This document shows, in pieces, positions 10,451 to 22,367 of a stretch of 64,000 nt of DNA. The stretch spans positions 497,124 to 561,123 of the forward strand of contig UESW01003831.1 in assembly GCA_900491605.1 (NCBI GenBank). Reading direction: 5' to 3'. Both the position numbers and the translations under genes were made by a program. The stretch comes from Calamus simplicifolius. Lineage: Eukaryota; Streptophyta; Magnoliopsida; Arecales; Arecaceae. How positions within the stretch are numbered: the stretch's first letter is position 1; every line of letters begins with the position of its first letter. A model generated the notes under the pieces. The model saw nothing but the letters and a program-made list of their open reading frames with translations, was not told the DNA's origin and made no database searches.

Positions 10451-10819
10451 CTGGCTTTTTTTAATATTTTATACTTTCTTTAAAAAATTAATAACAATTG
10501 ATCATTTAATCATAAAGAACAAGTAAATTTGTCTAAAAGAAATAATAAAAAAAACACTTCTATTGATTTTGTTGATGAATTATAACCATACGAAATTATA
10601 AATAATGAAATAAAATCTATTAAAATTTTATTTGAGAAATGATTATTTCTCAAATTACATATGGTTGCAAAATTATACTTAAAAATTGCAATTTATAAGT
10701 TTCAATCAATTTGAATTTTTTTTTAAAAAAAGAGATAATTACAACTAAATTGAATACAATTGTTCTTCATTATTCAAAACTTGCAAATTTAACAAAATTA
10801 TTCTTAATTCTTTAGGACT
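10451..10819. other. AT-rich spacer
   Basis: AT-rich sequence without coding signal between the Copia-B LTR and the hAT remains. Nothing specific is seen. Confidence 0.4.
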
Positions 10820-12480
10820 TGTATTTTCTCCTATTATTTGTCTTTGGTCTCATGATCTTTTTTCAACATTCAGCTAATCTTTCAAATACATGAACATCTG
10901 AATTGCTTCAAATGTCAATTGGCTCCACTTATTTTACAGCATTCGCTTCTTTAGAGAAAAAAACACTCTAATGCTGCTATAGATGTTAAAGGTCTTAGAA
11001 GATTTTATATCATGGTGGCAAGTACATAATAATTACTTTCATGTGCTTTTTCATTAAGATAATGGTCAAAATTTTCTAACTCCTTTAGCGAAGCCATTTT
11101 GTAAATAAAAAAGTTCATTAAAAAAAAAAGGAAGAATGCCTGCAACTATATATTTCTTTCTTTTTATTTAACAATAACCATAAAGAGATCTTTAACACTA
11201 TTGCTACTTTGAGATGGTTTAGCAAAAGTGAGCCTTCTACTTTCTAATCATGATTCTTATATATTATACATTATATATAATAATTTATTAATTTCTTATT
11301 TTAAAAAGCTTAGCTAGATTTGCACTACTTTGCAATTTTTTTAATGATATGCATCGATTATAATTTCTAAACTATGTAATCTAATCTTAGGATTCATTAT
11401 TGTAGCTAAACAACATAATAGGAAATATCTTCAAAATATTTTTTTTAAAAAATATTTCACTATTAAAACTATATTTTGAAAACCAAGCTCAGATCTGGAA
11501 ATTAAAAAACAACCAGTAATATTATATAATTAAAAAATAAGTAGAGAACAGGTAAGATAATAAGTACAATATAATTGATTAGTTGTATTATAAAATTTTT
11601 CTAAAAAATTCATTATAATATGGCACACAAATCAATCCAAATCATTATTTTGATTACCATCAAACATTCAATTATTATAAAATATTATAATTATGTCTTT
11701 ATGGTTAAATTTTTTTAATATTAAATATATAGAATTTCATCTATATATGTGTTTTACATCTAACATGATATTTTTTTGCTTTTTAACAATATTGATAACA
11801 TAATTTATTAATTTCTTACAATTGGGATGGAGAAGATCGGACATACAATAAAATATTTTTATTTTTTACAATATATTCATTAATAATGTTTAAACCATCT
11901 TAAACACATATTTATTACATAACATGTACACCTAATATGATCTATCACCTAAAATAGGATTGAATTACCTTTTTAACATATCTACAATAGCAATATTATT
12001 ACTAGCATTATCAAAAGCAATAGAAAAAAATTATTTTAAATGTTATAATCATTTATATTTTTCAAAATAGCTGTGTATATTATAAAAATAGTATGTGCAT
12101 ACTCAAGTTGAGAACATCCAATAATTCTTTTTTTTTGTAAAATCCAACAGAAATTGATAAAATGCGGAGTCATGCATCTAAAATCAATTCCATTATTTAT
12201 AGTCCAAATATCAAAAATAAGTATAATTTTAGATCTAATATGATTAAAAGTATGCATTAAGTTTTCTTTATACTCTGAAAATATTTTTAATACATCACTT
12301 TTTATAGTATTTCATATTTTTTTGATTTAAATCAGTTTTTACATATTTTTTAAATTTGCACCTTTAGAAAACATAAATGGTTGTTTAGAATATATAATAT
12401 ATTTTATAAGGTTTCTTCTATTAATATCTTGATTATAAATAAAAATGCCTAATGAAGAAGATGCATGAGATAATTGCATT
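10820..12480 (-). pseudogene. hAT-family transposase fossil
   Basis: Minus-strand translation gives transposase blocks in the right order. First comes LIFDIWTINNGIDFRCMTPHF with FINFCWILQKKRIIG (12036-12257), matching the RNase-H-like core of plant hAT (RICESLEEPER-type) proteins. Next is FFSIAFDNASNNIAIVDMLK at about 11960-12030. Last is a C-terminal dimerisation-like piece, WSQLTFEAIQMFMYLKD, at about 10880-10935. Frames change often and stops are dense. The N-terminal BED zinc finger and terminal inverted repeats were not found. Composition is strongly AT-rich, as expected from long decay. Confidence 0.65.
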
Positions 12481-12547
12481 TGTGTGTGACCGGATTATTA
12501 TTCATATTCAGTAGAGTATCTTAATAAGTGATTGATTCCACCATCAG

Positions 12548-12548
<1 letters not shown>

Positions 12549-12613
<65 letters not shown>
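12549..12613. repeat. (TA)n microsatellite
   Basis: Uninterrupted TA dinucleotides, about 32 units. Confidence 0.95.
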
Positions 12614-12617
<4 letters not shown>

Positions 12618-13065
12618 TGCTCACAGCTTGTGTGCTTTTGATTTTAGTTTCTTAAATAATAAATATACTTTAAATATTTAATATTCTACCTTTACTTCAC
12701 TTAGAGATAGCAGCAATAGGTACTTGACTGCTACTATCTAATTATGAGTAAGAAATATTAAATTTAAGAAAATAATCAAGCAAGTTTAGGTTAAATTTAA
12801 AAAAAATGTAGAGATGAACCAACCATTATCATTAAATAAATAAATATTCAGTAACAAGAACATTCTACATAAAATAAATTATGTTTAGCAGCAATTAGCA
12901 ACTAATATTTAATAATTAAATAATAACTAACTAAATAAGATTAAATAATTAAATTTAAAATACCTTAAGATTTAAGTTTCAACTTTAGATGTTGACCGTA
13001 TATAAAGTGAGAATTCAATCAATTTATAGGAAGTGAGAGATTGTGCAGAGAGAGAGAGAGAGAGT
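12614..13065. other. AT-rich intergenic DNA
   Basis: No gene is seen. A short (GA)n run at about 13047-13063 ends just before the MITE. Confidence 0.5.
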
Positions 13066-13475
13066 AAGCCTCTATTTAGATGGAAAGAAAACTAGAAGAA
13101 AAAATAAAGAGAAAATAAAATTTACCTTGTTTGGATGGAGAGAAAAGTATGGAGGAAAGAAAACTAGAGAAAAAAAAATAAAGAAAAAAAAGTAATGGGT
13201 CCCACATAAAATTTTTTTCTTCAAAAATTCAGAGAAAAAACTCAAAAGTGCTCTTTTATTTTTTTTTTCATTCCAATATTGATTCTTAAAAAAAACGGAT
13301 GCATTTTTTACTTATTTATAATAAGGGCATTATTATCATTGTAAATTATCAACTTTTCTTTTCTCTCTATTTTCTTTCTACTCATCCAAATAAAAAAAAT
13401 ATATTTTTTTTTACTTTTTTTTATTTTTTTATTTTTATTTTATTATTTTTCTCTTCGTCCAAACATAGCATAAGA
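13066..13475 (+). mobile_element. MITE copy 1
   Basis: About 0.4 kb with related ends: GCCTCTATTTAGATGG at the left, and at the right CGTCCAAACATAGC, whose complement is GCTATGTTTGGACG. The interior is made of AAAG/CTTT-rich and poly-T stretches and a core GTAAATTATCAACTTTTC. A second copy in opposite orientation is at 29405-29750, which supports a dispersed family. There is no coding capacity. Confidence 0.65.
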
Positions 13476-13800
13476 AAATTTTAGCAGGGTCTGTCTAAGC
13501 GAAGTTTCAACTTTAGACGTTTATGGCGGCGTCGAGCGGCCTGCCCTGGCCCGCTTTACACTCCTAACCAAAAAGGATGCTTCCCATGGGCACGTCGTAA
13601 GGGCGGCCGAACCCCCGTTGGTTTTGGAGCGCCCTCAGGCCACACCAGAGTCCATTTTGAATGTGACTCGTCGTAGACGACTATTAAAATAACAGCGATC
13701 AACACCCTTTTTGTGTGACTCTTGTTTGTGTTATCCCTTCTACTTGATAAACATCTACAACTCCGATTTGCTCCACAACGAAACAGACATAGCGCAAGAA
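13476..13800. other. Intergenic, locally GC-rich
   Basis: A GC-rich patch (about 13520-13640, with GGCGGC and GGCCGAACC words) interrupts otherwise AT-rich DNA. No reading frame or element was recognised. Confidence 0.4.
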
Positions 13801-14690
13801 CTAGTTTGAGTGCACATCAAATATTACACCCCTACCTCTCATCGTGCTTAGGCCAATCTGATTGAAGACAATAACCAAATGCAGTGAAATATATGCCTGA
13901 AAACTTATTTGGAACCAATCACTCCTTGCATTAGTTGCAACTAAATCTTTTGCCCTTGTCGAACAAGCCAATTCATTCATTATTTCTTCCAACTTGGTCC
14001 AAAGCAGGTTTAGTTGGTATGGACCAGCAATGTTTAACCTCATGGTAACATGGGTGAGAAATAGCATGTAGGTCAGGTCTTGAGCCATCTGAGAAACCCA
14101 AAACTATGAACAACAGAGACACCCAGGAGATGAATCCACAGGGATCCGTATCTTGGCAACATACAGCACCACTAATGACTTGGCTGCATAGCCTAACATA
14201 CAAAAATAACAAACCGTATCACACACTACAACTATATTTTCTCCTCTGCCACACCTGCGTCGCAATTGTCACAACTGGTTCCCAAAGGCTGTTGCTTCCC
14301 TGTTCAACAATTGCATCTGAAAAGACTGCTCCCACTCCATGCAGCCATTCTTTATGCACACTACTCCAGCTCTAATTTGATCATGGGATTGAAATTTTCT
14401 CCAGAAGATATGATTTGGTATAACACTTGCAATCAGCAGCTGTTCTGGTTTTGCATTCACCTTGCGATGAATTGAGCATGTTCTTTAAGAATACCAGACA
14501 TATCTATAAGTGCCGAAGATTTTGTCCAGAAAGAAATGCAACTAGCATCGACGAAATCGATCAACACCTCAAATGTAGAATGATCGTTCTTCCACTTGTC
14601 AATCTTGCTTGGGTAGCAAACAGAGTCGTGTACGCACTTGTGTATAAATAGATAGGCTTCATAACATTGGCCAGAAGCTGGGACCATAAT
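13801..14690 (-). pseudogene. Unrecognised coding-like debris
   Basis: On the minus strand several adjoining frames look protein-like rather than random. One piece (14457-14687) contains SGQCYEAYLFIHKCVHD and STFEVLIDFVDASCIS, followed in another frame by VFSDAIVEQGSNSLWEPVVTI (about 14260-14330) and by GFSDGSRPDLHAISHPCYHEV (about 14030-14090). The pieces are separated by stops and shifts. It could be a decayed gene or unspliced exons of one; I do not recognise the family, and a start or end cannot be given. It lies downstream of the lipase on the same strand, but the lipase C-terminus is complete without it. Confidence 0.35.
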
Positions 14691-16363
14691 TTTGGCAGTC
14701 TCTTCGATTCAGTTGAGGACAAACACAAACGACATGTACTTGTCAGCATGGGAATCAAAAGATGGGAACTGCCAAAGCCACAAGCAAGAAAAATGAGCTC
14801 TTTGATATTTTTATTTCTAGTTATAATCTGATAGAAATAATATAAATAAATAAAGAAATGAACCAAAAATTTAAGAAAAATATGAACCATTCGAGTGGCC
14901 AAAGCCATGAAAGCACGCCTCCCACATGCCTACCTTGTTGGAAAAATCACCTGTTCGGTGAAAGATTATGACCGTAATCTGTCACAGCGACAGCAGACAA
15001 TGGATTTTGATGGTGCCAAGTATGGCAAAATTCTAGGTGAGATGCACACATTGCAAAATGTGTTTGTATTGATATAGTATGGAACCAACTGCCAGCCAAC
15101 GCATCTTATACCTCGTTCTAAAAAATTTAAGCGAGCGTAACTAACAATAGCTTTGATAGATTTGAATGCAATATTTTTTTCTCTGGTTCAGTCTTCATTC
15201 CAGAAGTGTGATATTTCAATTCCAATAAGTTGTTTTAAGAGATTTGTACATGTGGTCAGATATGATCACTAGTTTTGTTCAATCTGAATATTTTCATGGT
15301 ATCCAACAATTTTCAAAATGGAGATCTGTCTTTTATGTACTAAGAAAATTAGTATGAAAATTATGGAGGCCACAGTAATCAATTAAATGAGGTTTTTCTT
15401 CTAATTGTATTATGGATGAGTTAAAAAGGAAAAAGGTGCTCCTCACACCATGAATTACCCCCAAGTCTTGCTTACTTATAATCATTCATTAATGCCAAAC
15501 TCTTTTGCTATGCACTTTGCATCTAGTCATACATCATATATGAAGTATTATAAATATGGAGTTCATCTTCTTGCCTCTGAGAAGTTTCCAATGAATGATA
15601 CAGAGCAAACACAACTCGTGGTTAAATTGGACTGTAGGCTTGTAAGACCAAGTTGTACTCAGACTTTCAAGAGGAACCAAGTCTATAGAAACACTTTTAG
15701 TAGGCTGCGTAACAGTGCTCCAATTGATGAACAATGGGGCATATGCTAACTAAAACATGTGGATTTCAAGAAAATAGTACACATTCTGACAAATTGAATG
15801 GGAAAAAGCAATAGCAACAAATGTGTCAGTGCAGGCAATCAACAAGTCAAGGATCAGAATTCATGAACCAAAGGCCAAATTTAACAAACAGATCAAGGTT
15901 AGGTAGGAAACTTACAGTGGGGACACGGTCAAATTCCTGTGGCATTCTAAACACTGATTTCATCTCGAGCTGCTGCTATAAGGTGATCCCAACAGAACTT
16001 TCCTGTAACAGAATTCAGTTTTTTAAGATCTTAGCACAAGGTTTTGCTAGCACAATAAGAGGATTAATCTTGCCAACAAGGAGTCTACCCATACCACAGC
16101 TTGGAGAATTGAAGGACTATATGATGTGTAACTTGGTGGCTTGCAGAACTGGGAAGCTTGGTCCATTGCTCTTCTCAAAAGAATAATTGTCAGGAAAAAT
16201 TTAAAATTTTTGTCTTCATATTTTATTTCTCACATTTCAAAAAGACACCTTACCTTATTTACCAATCAGATCTCCCCTCACACCACAAACAAACCAACAA
16301 AGAGATATTTCTGGTGCTACACCTAAATATTGCTTTTGACAGATTTTGTTGAAAATGAATTTT
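14691..16363. other. Intergenic DNA downstream of PLIP2
   Basis: Moderately AT-rich. Short open stretches on both strands (for example 15450-15749 plus) look random, with no conserved motif, and no mobile-element ends were recognised. Confidence 0.4.
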
Positions 16364-16369
16364 TTTATT
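16364..16369 (-). terminator. Putative PLIP2 poly(A) signal
   Basis: AATAAA on the minus strand, about 105 bases beyond the PLIP2 stop codon, which is a plausible spacing for a plant 3' UTR. Confidence 0.4.
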
Positions 16370-16471
16370 CCACTTTTCATTCCAACATTTTTTCATTGAA
16401 AGAATGTTTGAGTAGACAAATAAATAAAGAATGAATCCTTCAATAAATTACACCCACAAAACCAACTCTAT

Positions 16472-19400
16472 TCATTTGAAATTAACAATGGACAACACAC
16501 CCAGGAGCAACAGTCGTGCTGGGATCAAGAGCACAACTACCATTTGCACATGCTGCGATGCAACCAGCCTTCCAAGTTGCTTCAATGTCTCCCTTCCCCC
16601 ATGGAGAACACCAGCAAAGCTGAAATGGTGTTCGGTCGAATTGGATGATCCAGCATGTTGGCCAGCAATAATACTGGCATGGAGGTCCTGTGCAGCTACA
16701 AGAGGCCACCACGCTCGGCGACGTTGTTCCCTCTTTGCCTTCCTGATGAGTTTGAGCTCTTGACGGATCACTTCACGGACTGATCTCAAGTAGGAATCCA
16801 TGTCATGGTCTCTATAAACTGTCCCTTCAGAACCATATGCAGAACGGTCACTTAAGATTTCAAGTGGATGTGGAGTATTGAGGAATGCAGACTGTGCAGC
16901 CTGCAATGGTCTTGCTGAATCATCCGAGTCCAATAATGAATTGCCCAAGAGGTAGAGGCCACTGCCTGATGGAAGAAGAGGGTGTGGCGGGGAAAACTTT
17001 TCTTCAGGTTGAAGTATCAAAAGCTTTCCCATAGGAGCATAAAGCATTTTCTGTTGAGAGATAGCAGGAAAAAAATGGTCACTTTATATAATTTTTGTTA
17101 TAAAAAAGGAAGGATAAAAAATGAAGGCAAATAAGAAGTGAAAGTCACCCATAACATTTCCTGCAAATTTTGTTTTCAAGCAGTTATAGGAAAGTTCAAC
17201 TTCATAAAGGGAACACCCAAAACACATTGTATTTGGCGAAGAATACATTAGATGATCATCCCTTGTCAATTAACATAAGTTAATAAAAAGAGACAAAGGA
17301 TGCAAACAAAACTCTTATTAAATCATTGGCAATTCTTCCATCACCCCTCCCTCGAGAAACCGAAAGAAATATTGGCAGCATCTCAAAACAGCACAAATTA
17401 CAAACACAACAGAAAGGTTTAACAGGAACAACTATAGTTTTAGGTCAATGGTTTGTGTAATGAAATGCTAAATATCCAATGTTTTTCCATTTTCCCCCCA
17501 TTTTTCTTCCTCCAAGTTTTGTAACAGACCATAACCCTGACCAACAAACAAGTCCTATCCCATTTATAAAATGTCTTCATACCTTAGTGATTATGCAATT
17601 TGAACATTAAATATAAGTTCATAAAAAAAGCCCTAAATAACGCAATGGAAAAAAGACAACCTGGTTATTGAGACATGGATGATTTCGGAAGTTTGCATTG
17701 ATGGCCTTCAGAATCTTAGATACATGATCTGGGTAGTTGCAAGAGAAGGCTCGAGGAACAATATCTCGATGCATTGTTATGGCTTCGACATGACTTTTAG
17801 GCAGTCCCAATTTCCGAAGCAAGTAATCACCTCCGCACATGATGGATGGTGCACCAAACGTTATAACAGGCAGTAAGGATGAGGCAGGTGCTTCTTCCCG
17901 TATCAGTAACATGAGATTCACAAGCAGTGCAAGGCTTCCACCAAGAGAATGGCCAGTGAACCGTAGAGTTGCAGAGTTACCATGAGATTTTAAGTGAGCT
18001 TGAATTTCTGGAAGCATCTGTTGATAAATCCCCTTGGCAGCCTCATAGATACCTCTATGTACAAGTACATCCAGTCCCTAGATCACCAGAAAACAAAACC
18101 CCAGATGAACAAAATGTGACATATGGAACATGATTTTGCTCATTTCAAAGTGATTCAGAAGTTACAAGATGTCACCAATGATGCAAAAATAACTTGCACG
18201 TCTATATGAAACAACATGATTACTTTCTAAAATCAAGATTTTTTACATCCATGTGCTGTCACCACAACAAAGTGGCAAGGGCAACCAAGATAGACTTGAG
18301 GTTCTCTGTTTTTTTTTGGGTAAAATTTTAGTAGAGCATGAGCTGTTATGTGACAAAGTTATAAAGCAAAATATATAGAGATTTAGATCAAACTTTCTCA
18401 AGATAATTGACACAGACAACTCAATGGGGCATTTGAAAATCTAATTAAAGAAAGGAAAAATCAAATATTCTACCAGAAGGATATTTGAAAGTACTAACAA
18501 ATAGTACGATTCCAGGAAGTATTACCTCAAACTGAATAGGTTCAAATAAGAGATTTGCTTGCCAAGAAGCCAGTGACCCAGAACCCTGCACATTGAAAAA
18601 TTTAAAATCAACTTCATACCATCTTTGATTGGCCTGTCAGAACAGAAAGCATAATACTGCATATAAGGATATCCAAAGAAAGGAATTTCACCTGAATGGC
18701 AAAGTATCTTGTACCGCTGCTATCATCATCACATATAAACCATTCACAAGGCGATGACTGCGGTGAGTTCAAGTCTTTGGCAACAGCTTGCTTCATCTCC
18801 TCCTTCCCAGCAACCATGGCAGTGACTGAATTTGTAGTGGCAACAAAGGAGGCCTCCTCAGAACTCACAGGACCACCACCCTCCATTTCATCTTTTCTTC
18901 TTTCTTCAGTTGAATCCTGTCCCCCCTCTGCCTTTGTAGACCCGAAGGGAAGAATACCCTTTGTTTGAGATTGCAGATAAGAGGCAGCAGATGCTGCAAT
19001 CTGATAGGCAGCATGTGCACTTATCCAAGAACCATTTTCCTGCTGTTTCCCACTCTCCTCTACCTCACCAGTCTCTTCTTTTGGTTCATTATCTTGAGAT
19101 GGCATCTGATCCTCATCAGAAATAGAAGATTTGCCTCTTTTCTCAAATGATGAAGTCACAAATCGCAATCCATGGTATTTCAGAAGGTTCCTAGGCTGAC
19201 AAAAGAGGAAAACAACTCATGAAAAACCGAACCTTTCAGAGATTCTCTTTATAAGTTAAAAAGATAATTAAAAGAAGGTGTATGGGAGATAAGATTTAGG
19301 TGGGAAATACTTATACTGTCGAAACTAGATCTTTGGTCATGTGCCTTCTCATTAACAATGAATGATATGAGTCATGCAATGGAGATACCACAACAACTTT

Positions 19401-20481
19401 GACAACAAAAAAAAAAAAAAAGGCAAAATAATAACATTCCAGGAGCACCTGCATTGATGCCAAACCTGTCCTTCCATCCACAAATTTTCTATGAAAATAT
19501 TAATCTCGATAAAACACACCAACGCTAAAATTACTGGCGATAATTTAAAAACATATCACATAATCGAAGGGGAATCATGATTTTTTTTATAAAAAAAAAA
19601 ACTCAAATTTCACCTATGCAGGAGCCCAAAGCTCCGCCAAAGAGAAATTTTATCGAGCAAAAACCACAAACCACATAGAAGCAGGCAAAAACGCTAGATC
19701 TCTTGTGAAAATCAAAACTTTTCCCCATGGGCGGACCAGAAAAATCTCCATAAAAAAAAGACCAAATTTTTCCCACAAATCAAGGATCTTTGTCGGAAAT
19801 GGGAATCAGAAACTTCACAATTTGATGAATTATGAGAAATCCTCGAATTGATACCTTGATCTTGGGAATGGTATAAGCGAGGTTGCCAAGGTACGACAAT
19901 TTGGCATAGAGCTCCGCCTCCACTAGCGAGACCCTTCGGAGCAACCTCGAGAAGGACTCCCTGTCGAACACAATAGGCTTCTCACCTCCTTCCCCGACGA
20001 TGCACCCCTCCGAGCCATCTCCACCGCCGCACCCAACGCACCGATCTCCCTCCTCCACCGCCGCCACCGCGGGATCGCCGCCCGCCACCTCCTCCTCCCT
20101 CTCCTCCAACCCTCCTCCTCCCTCCCCCTCCGCCCACTGCGACCGCACCCGCAATATATTGATCACCCAGTTCCCCCTCCGCCGCTCAATCACCGGCGGC
20201 GCCTCCTCGCTGCCGTCCGTTTTCTCCTCTGCGACACCCTCCTCGCATCGCACCTCCAATCCTCCTCCTCCTCCTCCTCCCGGCCACAGCCTCCGCAGCG
20301 GCCGCGGAAACAAATACGACTGCTGCGACGGCACCGCCGCCGTCTCCACCGCACTCCCGCCGCCGCCCCCGGCGCGCGGCGCCACCGCGCTGACCTTCGC
20401 CGGGGGATGTTGTCCCCGGCCGTCGACGCCGACTGTGATGCCTAGCGGCGCGATCCCTCTGATCAACCTCAATCCATCCAT
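16472..20481 (-). CDS. PLIP2: PLIP2-like plastid phospholipase A1 (class 3 lipase), 5 exons
   Basis: Exons on the minus strand: 20481-19855, 19195-18692, 18585-18526, 18077-17661 and 17050-16472 (stop at 16474-16472), giving 728 residues. Every intron has GT..AG ends, and all junctions fall between codons. Residues 1-209 hold a glycine- and glutamate-rich, probably transit-bearing region, then the block RESFSRLLRRVSL and SYLGNLAYTIPKIK. The lipase core has FTGHSLGGSLA with nucleophile Ser441, ITFGAP, and MHRDIVPR with Asp502; His618 in RDHDMDSYL is the likely third triad member. A basic region (RKAKREQRRR) and a hydrophobic C-terminal helix follow. By family knowledge PLIP enzymes release acyl chains from plastid lipids, and PLIP2 prefers monogalactosyl lipid and can feed jasmonate synthesis. 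The blocks fit PLIP2/PLIP3 better than PLIP1. Start at 20481 is chosen because MDGLRLIRG resembles PLIP2 N-termini; an in-frame ATG at 20553 would add 24 residues. Exon 1 is very GC-rich. No disabling change is seen. Confidence 0.93.
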
Positions 20482-20613
20482 TCCCCACCGTTCGACCGCC
20501 GAGAATCCGAAAATTAAATCCCAACAAAGAAGTTGGGGTGGGGATCGCCACAAAGACTTGGCCTTTGGCTATAACGAGAACGATCTTCGGCCCCCTCCAA
20601 GAACGGATTACTT

Positions 20614-20653
<40 letters not shown>

Positions 20654-20815
20654 GCAAAAACGAGAAGGAACTCCCAGAAAGGAGGAGCCTTTGGCCGTTG
20701 GTAGAAGCAAACAATGGGCACCGTTCCAAAGCGTCTCTCCTTCCCAAGATGGATCAGGACTTGAAAGCGAAGAGTGCCTGCGTGTTTTCTTTCCCAAAAG
20801 CTCGCATCTATAAAT
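20482..20815 (-). promoter_or_regulatory. PLIP2 5' UTR and core promoter region
   Basis: Upstream of the PLIP2 start on the minus strand are a (CT)n tract, an out-of-frame 77-codon upstream reading frame (20747-20514) and a longer one starting at 20797 that overlaps the main start. A weak TATA-like TTTATAG lies at about 20813-20819 on the minus strand. CT-rich leaders are common in plant genes. The transcription start is not known, so inclusion of the upstream frames is inference. Confidence 0.45.
20621..20650. repeat. (GA)n / (CT)n microsatellite in PLIP2 leader
   Basis: About 15 GA units on the plus strand, read as CT in the PLIP2 sense orientation, roughly 140-170 bases before the start codon. 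Confidence 0.9.
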
Positions 20816-21002
20816 TGCTAGAAACTGGCGGAGGGAACGCAGGGGAGGCGGTTGGAAGCATGGGGCGTCTTAAATAATCGTGATGGCTTACGGCACCTGC
20901 AAACACACCGCGCCAGCTGTATTTTTATGGGAGCGTACGGGTGAAGCAAGAAAGTGGGCCAGCTAAAGATTACACTTTCGTGTGAGATTCTGAAATACTT
21001 AT

Positions 21003-21008
21003 CACGTA
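21003..21008 (-). promoter_or_regulatory. ACGT-core motif upstream of PLIP2
   Basis: The minus strand reads TACGTG, an abscisic-acid-response-element-like core, about 520 bases upstream of the start codon. Arabidopsis PLIP2 and PLIP3 are known to respond to abscisic acid, but a single hexamer may be chance. Confidence 0.2.
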
Positions 21009-21344
21009 GTTTAACGTATCTAAAGCTCGGCACATGCAATACCGTCGCACCAAGAAAAGGAATATTGTTCGTAGGATGAGATTGATGACGCTACCCGCTG
21101 TAGGCATTCTATGCTTGTACGGTAGTGTTTGGATGCCATCCCTCTAAACAAAAAATAAAAAATAAAAAAAAAAAATAAATGATGAATCTCAAATTAATTT
21201 TTATTTTAAAATTCATATTTCATATTTTATGGTCTTATTTTTATTTTTTATATTTCAAAAGTAATGTCTAAAAAAAAATTAACTATTATCCTCTCTATCG
21301 AAAATATTCATGATATTAAATATAAAAATAAAAAAGATGTAGCT

Positions 21345-21852
21345 TGTTAAAAAAATTTGAAAAAGAAAAGTCTAGATAAGAAGAAGTAGGGATAATGATT
21401 TAGATAAGAACCGAGAGAGATGAAGATAAGGATATGCTTGAATCACGCACGTAACGTTTTCTTTAAGCGTTATTTACACCCTCTCAAATGCTTTGAGGGT
21501 GAATAGCAAATACGCCATAGGATAAGACAAGACTTTTATCGAGTTTGCACTAAAGCAATAATAAAAACTCGATTATAGACAAGAACATATTTTTTTTTGA
21601 TTTGATTTGTATGTGGATTTATAGAAATTGAGCGTCGTGGCGCTGGAGCCTGTGAAGCATTGATTCTCGTAGAGCCGCATCGTTTCGTAACATATCCGTT
21701 GCATAGATTTAAAGAAAACAATAAAGTTTCTTTTTTTTTTAACAAAGCATCACGTTGCTTCGGCTTCTGAAGTGAGAATTGTCGCGCGAGAGTCGCGACT
21801 ATTCCCTAAACATATCCACAACACCTTAATTTATTTAAACAAAATCTCAATA
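21345..21852 (-). repeat. Copia-C 3' LTR
   Basis: Pairs with 26330-26831. TATA-like CTATAAAT lies on the minus strand at 21617-21624. The polypurine tract CAAGTGAGGGAT (minus, 21853-21864) abuts it. Confidence 0.9.
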
Positions 21853-22367
21853 ATCCCTCACTTGTTTAAAACAAACTAAGTTCACATATAAAATTAAGGA
21901 CAATGAGCATTAATACCTAACCTTAGTGAAAATACGACAAAGTTTTAACGAAATTTCAGGTAGCATAAACGCTTCGAACTAGTTATTCCTTGTGTCAAAA
22001 CCGGTGATACTTCACACACACTCCTTAATGTTTCTTGTCTACACCACACGCTTAGCACGATTTATGACCATGTGCTTATCCTATTTTATGAACCTTTTCA
22101 TGAGAGAAACTCCAACTCTCACTTGAGACGACATCATCTCAAGGTTCACATAGGTGAATTTCTTTCAGTATCTCTATTACAATAGATACTTGTCCACATG
22201 ACTGAACTTCATTAAGAGTTTAAAAAGCTCAACCCTCCATCTTGTAACAGTCAGCACTATACACTAAGTACAGCTACAATCCACTTATCAATGACTTGTT
22301 GTTACCCATTGAACCTAAGACTAGTCATTTCCTAGTATTAGGTTGGGTTGCCATCATTGGTGGACTT
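21853..22367 (-). other. Copia-C 3' untranslated region
   Basis: Non-coding stretch between the pol stop and the 3' LTR, ending in the polypurine tract at 21864-21853. No other feature is seen. Confidence 0.6.

Noticed and set aside
14895..16352. Several short frames on both strands downstream of PLIP2
   Set aside because: No conserved motifs and no consistent splice structure; treated as chance.
20000..20704. Long plus-strand open frame rich in proline and serine
   Set aside because: It is the antisense of the GC-rich PLIP2 exon 1 and leader; composition alone keeps it open.
20186..20797. 203-codon minus-strand frame as a separate protein
   Set aside because: It overlaps PLIP2 exon 1 in another frame, with arginine/glycine runs and a leucine/serine run from the CT microsatellite. 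Kept only as a possible upstream reading frame.
20813..20819. Confident TATA box for PLIP2
   Set aside because: TTTATAG is a weak match, and the reverse strand gives an equally good TATA; kept only as part of the promoter region.
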